Below are positions 35,321 to 45,253 of a stretch of 64,000 nucleotides of DNA, piece by piece. Source of the stretch: Halobacillus halophilus (lineage in GTDB: Bacteria > Bacillota > Bacilli > Bacillales > Halobacillaceae); the NCBI RefSeq assembly GCF_020171985.1, contig NZ_JAIVAL010000002.1, positions 62,001 to 126,000 of the forward strand, in the 5' to 3' direction. The number at the start of each line of letters is the position of its first letter. Position 1 is the stretch's first letter. The notes under the pieces are model-generated. The model saw only the letters and a list, made by a program, of their open reading frames with translations, did no database searches and was not told the DNA's origin. The position numbers and the translations under genes were made by a program.

Positions 35321-36490
35321 TTAGAAGATACCTTCTTTTCTTTTAGCTCCTTTTAACGATTCTTTTAAGCAATTGACTACTCTTACCTGTTCGATTTCCG
35401 ATAAGTTCGATCCAGATGGAAGACAGAGTCCTGTTTTAAACAAGTGTTCTGATATGTCTTCATGTTCCGAATGAGAATAATAGGTTGTGCCTGAATATAG
35501 CGGTTGCATATGGAGTGGCTTCCATAGCGGCCGAACTTCAATATTTTGTTCAGTCATAGATTTAAGAACCTCAAATGGTTCTGCGGCAATTTCCAGATGA
35601 TCCATAGTAAAAACAGTCAACCAACGGTTCGATCTAGTTTCGGGGAGTTCAGCTAGAAAATCTATGCCATCTACATCGGCTAATAGGCGTTCATACATCT
35701 TAAATACTTCTCTTTTTGCATGAACACGGTCTTCGATTACTTCTAATTGCGCTCTCCCAATACCAGCCAGAATATTACTCATCCGATAGTTATACCCCAC
35801 TTCGTGGTGTTGATAATAAACGGCTTGCTCTCTGGCTTGAGTAGCTAAGAAGCGTGCTTTTTCCAATCTATTTAAATCATTTGAAACAAGCATGCCTCCG
35901 CCGGAAGTTGTTATGATTTTATTACCATTGAACGAATAAACTCCAAACTCACCGAAGGTCCCACTGTATTTCCCACGATAAGTTGAACCAAGTGATTCAG
36001 CAGCATCTTCAATTATCGGGACCCGATAATGATCACAAAGGGCCATCAATTCATCCATTTTTCCAGATTGACCGTAGATATTTGCCATAATGACAGCTTT
36101 AGGTAATTTTCCTTCTTTATAAGCATCATAAAGCGCTCTTTCTAAAGCAAGCGGAGACATATTCCAAGATTCAGGTTCAGAGTCAATAAATATTGGTTCT
36201 GCTCCCTGATATAGTATTGGATTTGCACTAGCTACAAAGGTGAATGTGGAACAGAATACCCGGTCACCTCGTTTTACATCTAATAAAGAAAGAGCTAGGT
36301 GGATAGCTGCTGTACCTGAACTGACAGCAACGGCTCCTTTAGCTCCTACATACTCTGCAATTTCGTTTTCAAACATATCTACATTTCTACCAAGTGGTGC
36401 AATCCAATTCGATTCAAATGCTTCGTTAATATACAGTTGCTCTTTCCCCGTCATGTGTGGTGGAGAAAGATATATTCTTGAATTCTTCAT
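35321..36490 (-). CDS. epsN: DegT/DnrJ/EryC1-family sugar aminotransferase (EpsN-like)
   Basis: This PLP-dependent aminotransferase of about 389 residues has VSSGTAAIHLAL near residue 58, the IEDAAESLGSTY segment near 158 and the PLP-Lys in SFNGNKIITTSGGG near 184. It converts a keto-sugar nucleotide, made by the EpsC-type dehydratase, into an amino sugar. The true start is ATG 36490, overlapping the stop of the acetyltransferase (TAATG); the 20 residues upstream in frame belong to the neighbour's coding sequence. With epsC and the acetyltransferase it forms a diacetylated-aminosugar (bacillosamine-like) pathway. Confidence 0.9.
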   Translation of the reverse strand: MKNSRIYLSPPHMTGKEQLYINEAFESNWIAPLGRNVDMFENEIAEYVGAKGAVAVSSGTAAIHLALSLLDVKRGDRVFCSTFTFVASANPILYQGAEPIFIDSEPESWNMSPLALERALYDAYKEGKLPKAVIMANIYGQSGKMDELMALCDHYRVPIIEDAAESLGSTYRGKYSGTFGEFGVYSFNGNKIITTSGGGMLVSNDLNRLEKARFLATQAREQAVYYQHHEVGYNYRMSNILAGIGRAQLEVIEDRVHAKREVFKMYERLLADVDGIDFLAELPETRSNRWLTVFTMDHLEIAAEPFEVLKSMTEQNIEVRPLWKPLHMQPLYSGTTYYSHSEHEDISEHLFKTGLCLPSGSNLSEIEQVRVVNCLKESLKGAKRKEGIF

Positions 36491-37143
36491 TAGACACCTC
36501 CTTTGAGTGGTTGAACCTGAACCTCTGCACTCATGACTTTTGCCGGGCATCCTACTGCCTTTTGATAACCAGGGATATCACGGATGACTGTAGCTCCGGC
36601 ACCAATTACACTCCACTCACCTATCGTAACTCCGGGAATCGCAGTAGTTGCAGCGCCGATGCTTGCCCCTTCACCCACCATCACGTTTCCCGTTAAAGTC
36701 ACTCGAGGTGATAAATGGGAGAATTTAAAAATTGTGCAATCATGTTCGACAATCGCCCCTGTATTGATAATGCTATGAGAGTGAATGACTGCATTAGCAT
36801 TAATAACTGCGTTCGGCATTACAACCGTTCCAGGAGCAACCTTTGCTGAAGGACTAATAATAGCCGAAGGGTGAATGACGCTGATAAACTGGTTGGAATC
36901 CAGTTTTATTTCTCTAACTATTTTCTTTCTAATTTGGTTGTTTCCTATAGCTATAAGGACTTTTGAACCCCGTTTAATGAATTGAGACAGGTTAGTGAGG
37001 GGACCATAAACTATTCCACTTTCCTTATGAATTTCACGATATTTCTCATCTAGAATCCCAATAATCTTATGCTTTTTCTCAGCTATAATGATGTCTTGGA
37101 TAACCTTACTATGGCCGCCATCTCCAATTAAGATAATCTCCAT
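36490..37143 (-). CDS. epsM: sugar O/N-acetyltransferase (NeuD/PglD family, EpsM-like)
   Basis: This 217-residue protein has a Rossmann-like N-terminal domain (LIGDGGHSKVIQDI at 4-17) and a left-handed beta-helix of hexapeptide repeats (about 95-200: SPSAKVAPGTVVMPNAVINANAVIH...). The catalytic His is probably in EHDCTIF. It is the PglD/NeuD class that acetylates the amino group made by the EpsN-type enzyme. It abuts epsL by one base. Confidence 0.9.
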   Translation of the reverse strand: MEIILIGDGGHSKVIQDIIIAEKKHKIIGILDEKYREIHKESGIVYGPLTNLSQFIKRGSKVLIAIGNNQIRKKIVREIKLDSNQFISVIHPSAIISPSAKVAPGTVVMPNAVINANAVIHSHSIINTGAIVEHDCTIFKFSHLSPRVTLTGNVMVGEGASIGAATTAIPGVTIGEWSVIGAGATVIRDIPGYQKAVGCPAKVMSAEVQVQPLKGGV

Positions 37144-37743
37144 TTACAGCACTTCTTTCGAACCTTTGAATTTTTCCATTGTCACGTGGTTTTGGTGGCT
37201 GATCCCTTCTTTTTTTAAGACCTTAATAAATGTAAGAGCTAAAATTTTTAGATCTAACCCAAGACTCCAGTTTTTCACATACCATGTATCACAGTGGAAT
37301 TTTTCTTCCCATGTAATAGCGTTTCTCCCGTTAATTTGGGCCCAGCCTGTAATCCCCGGTTTCACAAGATTTCTAAGAGATTGTTCTGGTGTGTATAATG
37401 GTAAATACTCTAACAATAATGGCCTCGGTCCTACTAAACTCATATCTCCTTTAATGACATTAATCAACTGAGGAAATTCATCCAACGAATACTTTCTAAG
37501 AATTGCTCCGATTGCGGTTAAACGTTTTTCATCTGAAAGTAGACTCCCTTGTTCATCGGTTCTATTACTCATCGTGCGAAATTTATAAAGATAAAAAAGC
37601 TTATCATTTAGTCCTGGGCGCTTTTGTGTAAAAAAAATCGGCGATCCAATTTGCACTTTTAATATTATACTGATCAACACAAACACCGGGCTCATTATTA
37701 GTAGTAAAGGGATGGATATGGTTAAATCTAATAATCTTTTCAT
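37144..37743 (-). CDS. epsL: undecaprenyl-phosphate sugar phosphotransferase (EpsL-like initiating transferase)
   Basis: This bacterial sugar transferase of about 199 residues has one N-terminal membrane hairpin ([22 protein letters not shown]), [27 protein letters not shown] and LVGPRPLL, then [11 protein letters not shown]. All are hallmarks of the PglC-type monotopic phosphoglycosyl transferases that start repeat-unit synthesis. The start is set at 37743, since earlier in-frame codons extend into galE sequence and lack similarity; GAGGAAGGGG precedes it. Confidence 0.9.
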   Translation of the reverse strand: MKRLLDLTISIPLLLIMSPVFVLISIILKVQIGSPIFFTQKRPGLNDKLFYLYKFRTMSNRTDEQGSLLSDEKRLTAIGAILRKYSLDEFPQLINVIKGDMSLVGPRPLLLEYLPLYTPEQSLRNLVKPGITGWAQINGRNAITWEEKFHCDTWYVKNWSLGLDLKILALTFIKVLKKEGISHQNHVTMEKFKGSKEVL

Positions 37744-37765
37744 ATTATTTTTAACCCCTTCCTCA

Positions 37766-38839
37766 TTATTTAATAACAAAAAACTCCGCTGCTTTACTCG
37801 GCACCGAAGTTTCACTTTCTGTAAATGATTGTTCATATCCAATTGGGTTGAGTGATTGCCAGCGCCAGGTGTCTTCACACATTTCGTTTATCCCTCGTTC
37901 TGCTCTCCACCCCAGTTCTACATTTGCTTTTGTAGTTTCTGCAAAACAGATGGGGATGTCCCCAGGACGTCTATCGATAATTTTGTAAGGGATTTCCCTT
38001 CCTGAGGTTCTTGCAAAAGCTTCAATCATTTCAAGTACACTGTATCCTTTTCCAGTCCCCAAATTATATATGTGTACTCCTTTTGATGATTCTACTTTAT
38101 CTAAAGCTCGAACGTGTCCTTGTGCTAAATCTACAACATGAATATAGTCTCTGACCCCAGTCCCATCTTTTGTCTCATAGTCATTTCCAAATACCCTCAG
38201 TTCCTTTAAACTTCCTACCGCAACTTGTGAAATATAAGGAAGAAGATTGCTTGGAATTCCTTGAGGCGATTCGCCAATCATTCCGCTTTTATGAGCACCG
38301 ATTGGATTGAAGTATCTTAAGAGTGCTATACTCCATGAAGAATCGGATATGTATAGATCTCTCAGAATTTCCTCAATCATGTGCTTGGTTCTTCCATATG
38401 GATTGGTTGTCTTTAATAATGAATCTTCACGAATCGGCACTTGATCCGGCTGACCATACACGGTGGCTGAGGAACTGAATACCATGTTTTTAACATCATA
38501 CTTTTTCATTACTTCACACAATATGATCGTTCCTATAACGTTATTCCTGTAATACCAAAGCGGATCCGTTACAGATTCCCCAACTGCTTTTAACCCAGCG
38601 AAATGAATAACTGATGAGATTCGGTTTTCCGCAAATACTCTTTCGAGAGATTGAGCATCCAATAAGTCGATGGCATAGGTTTTGAACTCTTGACCTGTTA
38701 ATTCCTGGACTCTTCGTAGAGCTTCTGGCTGACTATTAGAAAAGTTATCGACAACAATGATTTCATGACCATCATTTAATAATTCTACACAGGTGTGAGT
38801 CCCTATGTATCCAGCTCCACCTGTTATTAAAACCGCCAT
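37766..38839 (-). CDS. galE: UDP-glucose 4-epimerase
   Basis: This extended SDR epimerase of about 357 residues has [14 protein letters not shown] at the N-terminus (NAD binding), FSSSATVYG with the catalytic Ser, and [11 protein letters not shown] with Tyr and Lys, then RYFNPIGAH and [10 protein letters not shown]. It interconverts UDP-glucose and UDP-galactose (or the GlcNAc pair), supplying galactosyl donors to the operon. ATG 38839 has GGAGGTG 5 nt upstream; the GTG two codons earlier overlaps that site. Confidence 0.93.
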   Translation of the reverse strand: MAVLITGGAGYIGTHTCVELLNDGHEIIVVDNFSNSQPEALRRVQELTGQEFKTYAIDLLDAQSLERVFAENRISSVIHFAGLKAVGESVTDPLWYYRNNVIGTIILCEVMKKYDVKNMVFSSSATVYGQPDQVPIREDSLLKTTNPYGRTKHMIEEILRDLYISDSSWSIALLRYFNPIGAHKSGMIGESPQGIPSNLLPYISQVAVGSLKELRVFGNDYETKDGTGVRDYIHVVDLAQGHVRALDKVESSKGVHIYNLGTGKGYSVLEMIEAFARTSGREIPYKIIDRRPGDIPICFAETTKANVELGWRAERGINEMCEDTWRWQSLNPIGYEQSFTESETSVPSKAAEFFVIK

Positions 38840-38876
38840 AACCACACCTCCGTTTTCTTAATTATCAAACCAGTAG

Positions 38877-39947
38877 TTACCAAACCAAAAAATCACTGCG
38901 GTAATCAATGTTCAAGTTCATAACATTTTCGAAATAGTAATAAGCCAAATAACAACTAATGATTGCGAAATAGATCATTTTTTCATCTCTTGGTCGAAAT
39001 AATTTGACTACCCACGATACAAGGATCAACTGATATAAAGTAAAATAAATAGAGAACCTAGCAAATATCCAATTTTGAGTCGACACAATCATAAAAACGA
39101 GACCAATTAAGCATAGGTTTACGATGTAATCACTCTGAGGGAAAATTTCTCTCAATTTATCCTTCCCAATGTAAGCAAGCAAAATTGGTGCTCCAAAAAC
39201 CGCTACTCTTAATACGCTTGCTCCTCCTTCAGCAAAGTTCTCATAATCTCCATATTGTGTATCTTCTATAGCTGAAAACAATAAAGATGAAAATTGTTCA
39301 AACCCAATAACAATGACAACTGAAAAAATAAGCAGAGCCACCGTAGCTTTAGACCAGGCTTTAAATTGAACGAGAAAGTAAATCGGCAGCAGCACTAATG
39401 CACTTTGATGAAACAACGAAGCGATAAGAATAACGAGAATGTAGCGTTTCAAGTTACCGTTTATAATATACTTTAATGCTGTGAAGGCGATAGCGGCAGC
39501 TAACACCTGCCGTATCCCATTCATAGATACTAAAAACAGACCACCTGTGATATACACATACAAACTTAATTCCAACATGCGAGAATATTTATATAAGACC
39601 ATCACAATTAATGTGTTGGTAATAAGTGCTGTTGTAAATATAAGTACTTGAGGATCATCAGATATCCTTTTTAATAACATCTGCAGTATGCCAAACCCTA
39701 TATCTTTTTGAGACTGGATAAACTCCCATGTAAACGTATTGATTTCATAGGTATGTTTATAAAAATAAGTATCTCCTATATTCGATCGTAATCCTGATAC
39801 GAGTACAAGTGATGCTAATGCTCCAAACACAAAAAATGAATTTGGTCTGCTGATCACCATCGTATTCGTTTGAATTTTAACTCCTACCAGCCTCGCAAAA
39901 TAAGCTAAACAGAATACTAAAGCAAGGTTCATCCATAATTGTGTCAT
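38877..39947 (-). CDS. epsG: EpsG-family O-antigen/EPS polymerase
   Basis: This membrane protein of about 356 residues has around ten helices and the EpsG signature: the first loop SGLRSNIGDTYFYKHTYE (about residues 55-72), FGILQMLLKRIS, and the middle NGIRQVLAAAIAFTALKYI. This is the Wzy-like polymerase of Bacillus eps operons, joining repeat units outside the membrane. The second of two close ATGs (39947) is favoured by AAGGA spacing. Confidence 0.85.
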   Translation of the reverse strand: MTQLWMNLALVFCLAYFARLVGVKIQTNTMVISRPNSFFVFGALASLVLVSGLRSNIGDTYFYKHTYEINTFTWEFIQSQKDIGFGILQMLLKRISDDPQVLIFTTALITNTLIVMVLYKYSRMLELSLYVYITGGLFLVSMNGIRQVLAAAIAFTALKYIINGNLKRYILVILIASLFHQSALVLLPIYFLVQFKAWSKATVALLIFSVVIVIGFEQFSSLLFSAIEDTQYGDYENFAEGGASVLRVAVFGAPILLAYIGKDKLREIFPQSDYIVNLCLIGLVFMIVSTQNWIFARFSIYFTLYQLILVSWVVKLFRPRDEKMIYFAIISCYLAYYYFENVMNLNIDYRSDFLVW

Positions 39948-39970
39948 AACCATTTCCTTTCGAAGGAAAT

Positions 39971-40864
39971 CTATTCGTACATCACATCTCTTGTTCTACT
40001 AGTTACATAAGCAAATAATAAAAGGCCTAAAGGTAAAGCCAGAATTGTTAACCCTTTATTAGGAGACTCTTTGATGAAATTCCAGTTTTTCATCATTATG
40101 CTGCTTGAAACATAATGAATAGATTGTCTGAATTTAAACGATAACCCCGCAAAAGACAATTTCATCAGCTCTTTACGATAAAAGGAGAAGCCTTGAGGAT
40201 TTCTTCGATATTGCTTTAGCATGTTTCTGGAAGAACCATCCGGTAAGTACTCCACGCAGCAGAGTACTTTATTTAATAGAAGCATTTCATACTCTTGATC
40301 TAGCTTATAGTATTTATAAGCAAGTCCTACGTATTTTTCTCCTTCAAAGACGGGGTAAGGATATTTTCTTGTGAGATCTGAACGGTACACAAGTTTTTTA
40401 TCTCCAGTTACTCCATGTTTATAATAGAGATCGAAAAGGGTAGAAGTACTCTGACTCGTGGGCAGTGTCGAACCAATTATCTGTTGATCTGTAAAAGCGT
40501 CAAGCCCAATGATTCCGCCAACCGATTCATCTCCATATTTTACCCAGTAATTAAAGATGTTTTCTACAGCGTCATCTGGCATATAATCATCTGAATCAAT
40601 ACATACATTCAGTTCAGTTTCAATTAATTTATAAGCTGTATTATGAGCCCCATGCATTCCTTGATTCTCTTGATAATGATAGTGGATATGAATAATATTT
40701 TCTTTCTTCCATTCCTCGACTCTCTCTAACGTGTCGTCTGTGGACCCGTCATCAATAATTAACCAAATGAAATTTTTGTTCGTTTGCCTTTTTAAGCTTT
40801 CATAACATTGATGCAGGCAATAAGCACGATTATAAGTTGGAGTAAAGATGGTAAGGAGCTTCAA
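39971..40864 (-). CDS. family 2 glycosyltransferase
   Basis: This 297-residue GT2 enzyme opens LLTIFTPTYNRAYCLHQCYESL and has IDDGSTDDT near residue 38 and CIDSDDYMP near 90 (metal-binding DxD). It has a weak C-terminal hydrophobic segment (about 275-290). It belongs with EpsE/EpsJ-type transferases and adds a sugar in the cytoplasm. The TTG start overlaps the upstream TGA stop. Confidence 0.85.
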   Translation of the reverse strand: MKLLTIFTPTYNRAYCLHQCYESLKRQTNKNFIWLIIDDGSTDDTLERVEEWKKENIIHIHYHYQENQGMHGAHNTAYKLIETELNVCIDSDDYMPDDAVENIFNYWVKYGDESVGGIIGLDAFTDQQIIGSTLPTSQSTSTLFDLYYKHGVTGDKKLVYRSDLTRKYPYPVFEGEKYVGLAYKYYKLDQEYEMLLLNKVLCCVEYLPDGSSRNMLKQYRRNPQGFSFYRKELMKLSFAGLSFKFRQSIHYVSSSIMMKNWNFIKESPNKGLTILALPLGLLLFAYVTSRTRDVMYE

Positions 40865-41985
40865 CCTGCTCTTCCCCCTAACCGTAAGTAAGAATTCTCT
40901 GTTTTTCTTGCTGTAAGATGAATGTCATACCCACTTTGGCTTAATTTTTTCGAGCTGATTAATCGCTGAGATTTAATGGGGTATTTTTCTAAAAGCTTTT
41001 GAACCCAAATTTCTCGGGCCTCACTTGAAATTGGTAACCTCTCAATCAACCCTAATCCCAAGTCAACTTCATCTGAAATCTTATCTGATATGAAACAATG
41101 CAGACCTGCACCTTGCGCTTCAATTAATGTCACAGGCAGTCCTTCATGAAATGATGGAAATACAAAGACATCTATCGCTTGAAGCAAAGAGGGAATATTG
41201 TCTCTTATACCCAATAACTGAACTTTATCTTCTAATCGAAGAATCTTTATCTTTTCAATGATCTTAGATCTTAGTGGACCATCTCCGATTAAGAGCAATT
41301 TAGAGTTTGGCTTCTTCCTGGAGTACTCAGCAAAAACTTCAATTAAAAACATGTGGTTTTTTTGAAGTGAGAATCTTCCTACATGTCCAATTACATGAGT
41401 ATCTTCATCCAGATTGAGTTCTTTCCTAATCTGATCTCTTAGTGTTGAAGAATAAGTAAACTTTTCGCTGTCTATCCCATTTTTAATAATAAGAGCTTCA
41501 TTCGCTCTTTTTGGAAACAACCATTGAGCTGCCAAGTTAGAACACGCATATAAATGGGTTGCATTATTTTTAATGAATAACCCAGCATACTCTTTATATA
41601 GTCTGGTTAGAATTCCACCTTCGCTACTCGTATTATGACTATGAGCGATACGTGCGGTAACCTCATAACGTTTTGCAGATCGAAGAACCAAACCGCTCAT
41701 CTTGTCCATGTGGGAGTGAACAATCTTATAATGGGAGTTTTGTTGGAAGAACGCATCCAAGCCTTTTACAAACTGCCTATGTCCTACTTCAGAAATATAA
41801 GGTATCCGGTGCACCTTGCCACCCAATTGTTTTATTTCCTCATCAAACACTCCTTCTTTATAAGTGAGAAAATCGAATTGTACTTTCGAACGATCTATAT
41901 TCCGGTACAAATTCATAATGAGGGTCTCTGCTCCGCCCCTGTTCATGTTTACGACTACGTGCAATACTCTTAATGGATCGCCCAT
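40861..41985 (-). CDS. glycosyltransferase family 4 (EpsF-like)
   Basis: This 374-residue GT4 begins LRVLHVVVNMNRGGAETLIMN, has donor-binding IGHVGRFSLQKNH near residue 199 and FPSFHEGLPVTLIEAQGAG near 281. It matches the EpsF type in order and motif. The N-terminal 16 bp overlap the previous gene. It is a likely parental copy of the GT at 33765-34919. Confidence 0.88.
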   Translation of the reverse strand: MGDPLRVLHVVVNMNRGGAETLIMNLYRNIDRSKVQFDFLTYKEGVFDEEIKQLGGKVHRIPYISEVGHRQFVKGLDAFFQQNSHYKIVHSHMDKMSGLVLRSAKRYEVTARIAHSHNTSSEGGILTRLYKEYAGLFIKNNATHLYACSNLAAQWLFPKRANEALIIKNGIDSEKFTYSSTLRDQIRKELNLDEDTHVIGHVGRFSLQKNHMFLIEVFAEYSRKKPNSKLLLIGDGPLRSKIIEKIKILRLEDKVQLLGIRDNIPSLLQAIDVFVFPSFHEGLPVTLIEAQGAGLHCFISDKISDEVDLGLGLIERLPISSEAREIWVQKLLEKYPIKSQRLISSKKLSQSGYDIHLTARKTENSYLRLGGRAG

Positions 41986-43121
41986 TCCTCGATTTCACCT
42001 TTTCTCATATAAGATTGATAGATTTTACTATTCTGTTGGATGACTTTATTAGTACTATATTTTTGGATAATTATTTTTCTCCCATTGTCCCCAAGCTTTT
42101 GTCTAACTTCCATATGTTCCGCAATATGTTTAACTTTTTCTGAGAACTCTAAAACTTGATTGTTTTTAAACACCCACCCGTTTACATCATTTTCTACTAA
42201 CTCTCTATGACCGCGGTTATCAATAGCTACAATCGGCAAGCCGCAAGCCATAGCTTCCATGATATTTACAGGCAAACCTTCCCGTAAGCTGGAAGCAGCT
42301 ACCATATCGCACATGGAAACAATTTCTTTAATTTCATTGCAATATCCTAGGAAATCTACCATATGATCTATTTCAAGTTTGGCGGCTAGCTCCTTGCAAA
42401 AACCAAGAGTGCTCCCTTCTCCGGCAAGTATCAATCTGGCTTGAGGAACATCCTTCTTTAACAATGCTAATGATTGAAGTAGAAATTGCTGATTTTTATT
42501 TTTATTGAATTCAGCTGCATAGAATAATAAAAAGTCATCAGGACTATAACCCGATGACTTTCTTAACGTGACTTTTTCTTTTTCACTAATCTTCTTAAAT
42601 TCCTCTATGTTTACCCCAACACCATTCACAAGTTCAATCTGTTTTGTTTTAAACCGCTGGGTAGCCAGCCGAAAATCCTCCTGGTTAATTGTGATTAAGC
42701 AATCCGTAGAAGAAGCCAATAATTTTTCAATTGGGTAGTAAAGAAGCCAGTTCGTAATCGGGGCACCCTTACAAAAATGGAATCCGTGAGCGGTATAAAT
42801 AATCTTCGTTCCATTTTTTCTTGCGTTTCGAGCTGCTAAGCGAGCTAGAACCCCGCCCATCGGTGTATGGCAATGAACAATTTTATAGTGATGCTCATTT
42901 ATTAGACCCTTAAAATCCTGATAAGCTTGGACATTTTTTAGACTGAATGGAGATCGTTGAATTGGAATGTTAAATTTTTGGTCCACATAGGGAAGATTCA
43001 TATTACCGCTTGCAGCTACATGAACTTCCCAGCCTTGTTCTTTAAACCATTTTAAATACGGAAGGTGAAATAGCTTAAAATGATAATCTACGGTAGCACA
43101 AAATAGAACTCTTCCCCTCAT
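41970..43121 (-). CDS. epsD: glycosyltransferase family 4 (EpsD-like)
   Basis: This 383-residue GT4 opens VLFCATVDYHFKLFHLPYLKWFKEQGWEVH-like, has HCHTPMGGVLARLAA near residue 82, IYTAHGFHFCKGAP near 108 and the late SSLREGLPVNIMEAMACGLP near 278. These are EpsD hallmarks, and it follows epsC as in B. subtilis. It probably adds the second sugar of the repeat unit. Confidence 0.88.
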   Translation of the reverse strand: MRGRVLFCATVDYHFKLFHLPYLKWFKEQGWEVHVAASGNMNLPYVDQKFNIPIQRSPFSLKNVQAYQDFKGLINEHHYKIVHCHTPMGGVLARLAARNARKNGTKIIYTAHGFHFCKGAPITNWLLYYPIEKLLASSTDCLITINQEDFRLATQRFKTKQIELVNGVGVNIEEFKKISEKEKVTLRKSSGYSPDDFLLFYAAEFNKNKNQQFLLQSLALLKKDVPQARLILAGEGSTLGFCKELAAKLEIDHMVDFLGYCNEIKEIVSMCDMVAASSLREGLPVNIMEAMACGLPIVAIDNRGHRELVENDVNGWVFKNNQVLEFSEKVKHIAEHMEVRQKLGDNGRKIIIQKYSTNKVIQQNSKIYQSYMRKGEIEEWAIH

Positions 43122-43138
43122 TCTCTTCTCCCCCTTGC

Positions 43139-44968
43139 CTAACTTGTTATAGATATAGCTTCATTTGAGCGAATGAGCCCTTTATTGTTGGCTAGACTTA
43201 ATAACTGCTCTCTTAAAAATTCTTTGTCCCATTTATCATAACTATTGATAATTTCCTGTATATCATCGATATATAAGTCTGCCGTTTTTCCTAAGTAAAT
43301 CTTCGGGTAGACTTGATTTTCATGAACTTCGTCATCCTTCAATAACTCTTCATATAATTTCTCTCCTGGCCTTATACCGCTGAATTCAATCTTAATATCT
43401 TCCAAGGTGTAACCAGAAAGTTTGATAAGGTTTCTGGCTAAGTCAACAATTTTCACCGGAGCCCCCATGTCTAAAACAAATATCTCGCCTCCCTGGGTTA
43501 GAGCACCTGCTTGGATAACAAGACTTGATGCTTCAGGGATCGTCATAAAGTAACGAATCATTTCAGGATGGGTCACTTTGACGGGCCCGCCTTTAGCAAT
43601 TTGTTTTGTAAAGATCGGAACCACACTACCTCGACTTCCCAGCACATTCCCAAATCTCACCGCTACAAATTTCGTATTACCATATCCATTCATACTTTGG
43701 ATAATCATTTCTGATAATCGTTTAGTGGCTCCCATTACACTGGTGGGATTAACGGCTTTGTCTGAGGAAATCATGACGAATGTTCCCGTGTTGCTCCGCC
43801 TTGCCGCTTTAGCCACATTATAGGTGCCAATCATATTATTTTTCACTGCTTCTTCTGGATTGCGTTCCATAAGAGGGACATGTTTATGAGCAGCTGCGTG
43901 GTAAACCACCTCGGGTGAATAATAGTTAAATATCTTATCCATTTTATCTCCATCTTGGATATCTGCAATTTCCGTAGTAATCTTAATTCCATTCTCTGAA
44001 AACTTTTCTCTTAGCTCGGTTTCTATTGCATGGATACTATTTTCACCATGACCAAGTAAGATTAATTCTTCAGGTCCAAACCTCGCTATTTGCCTGCAGA
44101 TCTCTGATCCAATTGAACCACCTGCTCCTGTGACTAAAACGATTTGACCCTTCACATAGTCAGATATTTGATCAATATCCAAATCAACAGGTGCTCTTCC
44201 TAATAAGTCCTCCACTTTCACATCTCTTAACTGTGTTACGGAAACTTTACCCGTAACGAGATCTTCAAGCATCGGAAGGATCTGCGTTTTTGCTTCTGTT
44301 TTTGCGCATTCCTGGAATATATGTTGAATTCCTTCTCTGTTCAGTGATGGAATAGCGATGATGATATTTTCGATATCCAATTGGTCAACATACTTCTCAA
44401 TTTCACTCACGCCACCTACTACAGGAATACCTAAAATATCCAGATGATGCTTTATCGGACTATCATCTACGAAAGCTACAGGACACAAATCTGTATCTTC
44501 ACTTCTCTGTAGTTGTCTGACTACCATGATTCCTGCAGAACCCGCCCCAATGATTAGAGTCCTTTTTTTCGTATTGCTTTGAACGAGGTAGTTATCTCTG
44601 TAAATTCTCCATAAGAAGCGTGACCCGCCGATAACAAGCAAATTAATCATCCAAATAATTGCAAGGGCTCTCAAATAGACGGCTTGTAAGGTAATAAATT
44701 GAATAGCAGCGGTAGACATTATTGAATAGGTAACCGTTTTAAGAATGATAATTAGTTCCCCAATGCTTGCATACTCCCATGCTTTCTTATACAGATTCAA
44801 TAGAAACGAAAAAAACAGGTGACCAGCTAATAATCCGATGGTACTGATCATAAGTGGTGTAAAGTTATAAAAGTTCGAATTAACAAGCATTCGGCTAAAT
44901 AAAACCGCTGTTATAATAATGCAAGAATCTATAAATATAAATAAGGACAATCTCTGTCGATAGGTCAT
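43139..44968 (-). CDS. epsC: UDP-N-acetylglucosamine 4,6-dehydratase (EpsC/CapD type)
   Basis: This 609-residue protein has four N-terminal membrane helices (about residues 8-115), a CoA-binding-like Rossmann domain (LIIGAGSAGIMVVRQL near 137) and a dehydratase domain. The dehydratase shows VTGAGGSIGSEICRQI near 283, KHVPLME near 363 and the SSDKAVNPTSVMGATKR block near 393 (Met-Lys in place of Tyr-Lys). It makes a 4-keto-6-deoxy sugar nucleotide for the EpsN-type aminotransferase. It is the first gene after the EAR-like RNA. Confidence 0.92.
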   Translation of the reverse strand: MTYRQRLSLFIFIDSCIIITAVLFSRMLVNSNFYNFTPLMISTIGLLAGHLFFSFLLNLYKKAWEYASIGELIIILKTVTYSIMSTAAIQFITLQAVYLRALAIIWMINLLVIGGSRFLWRIYRDNYLVQSNTKKRTLIIGAGSAGIMVVRQLQRSEDTDLCPVAFVDDSPIKHHLDILGIPVVGGVSEIEKYVDQLDIENIIIAIPSLNREGIQHIFQECAKTEAKTQILPMLEDLVTGKVSVTQLRDVKVEDLLGRAPVDLDIDQISDYVKGQIVLVTGAGGSIGSEICRQIARFGPEELILLGHGENSIHAIETELREKFSENGIKITTEIADIQDGDKMDKIFNYYSPEVVYHAAAHKHVPLMERNPEEAVKNNMIGTYNVAKAARRSNTGTFVMISSDKAVNPTSVMGATKRLSEMIIQSMNGYGNTKFVAVRFGNVLGSRGSVVPIFTKQIAKGGPVKVTHPEMIRYFMTIPEASSLVIQAGALTQGGEIFVLDMGAPVKIVDLARNLIKLSGYTLEDIKIEFSGIRPGEKLYEELLKDDEVHENQVYPKIYLGKTADLYIDDIQEIINSYDKWDKEFLREQLLSLANNKGLIRSNEAISITS

Positions 44969-45079
44969 ACATTCTCCCCTCTCTTACCTAATTGTTCTAG
45001 CTGCTATCAAATTATGTATAATTTCCAAACTTTTATGAAAAGGGTTCAAATGATCCCTCTTCATAAAAATTTAAAATTA

Positions 45080-45205
45080 ATGGGCATTCAACCCTCCCTC
45101 ACGCCACACCAACGACGACTCGCGTCTAAGGTTGCTTATTATGACAACCCACAGCATGGCCGAGTGCCTCCATTGATACAGGCAAGGAGACATCGCCTGA
45201 AACCT
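45080..45205 (-). ncRNA. EAR (eps-associated RNA) antitermination element
   Basis: The only GC-rich, highly folded part of the 285-bp gap between epsB and epsC. On the minus strand it forms CAGGC/GCCTG (45195-45199 with 45179-45183). GTCTCC in that loop can pair with GGAGGC outside it (45186-45191 with 45166-45171), a pseudoknot. An outer ACTCG/CGAGT helix (45161-45165 with 45118-45122) encloses GGTTG/CAACC (45145-45149 with 45130-45134). In B. subtilis the EAR processive-antitermination RNA sits between epsB and epsC and has a pseudoknotted fold. Synteny and structure agree, but a covariance-model match was not run. Confidence 0.75.
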
Positions 45206-45220
45206 ATATTGAGAAAATAA

Positions 45221-45236
45221 CTTCTTTATAAAGAAC
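45221..45236. promoter_or_regulatory. SinR-box-like palindrome between epsB and the EAR
   Basis: CTTCTTTATAAAGAAC is a near-perfect palindrome with one full GTTCTTT half-site on the minus strand. It stands 18 bp after the epsB stop. It may be a binding site or a chance AT-rich inverted repeat; no promoter is evident here. Confidence 0.35.
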
Positions 45237-45253
45237 AAGCGAATAAAAAAATA

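Noticed and set aside
37744-37878. N-terminal extension of 45 residues on the EpsL-like transferase
   Set aside because: The extension overlaps the end of galE, has no family similarity, and a ribosome site stands before the internal ATG at 37743.
45014-45220. Open frame of 68 codons on the plus strand between epsB and epsC
   Set aside because: It lies antisense to a block with nested inverted repeats matching the place and fold of the EAR RNA. Its composition is not protein-like and it lacks a ribosome site.
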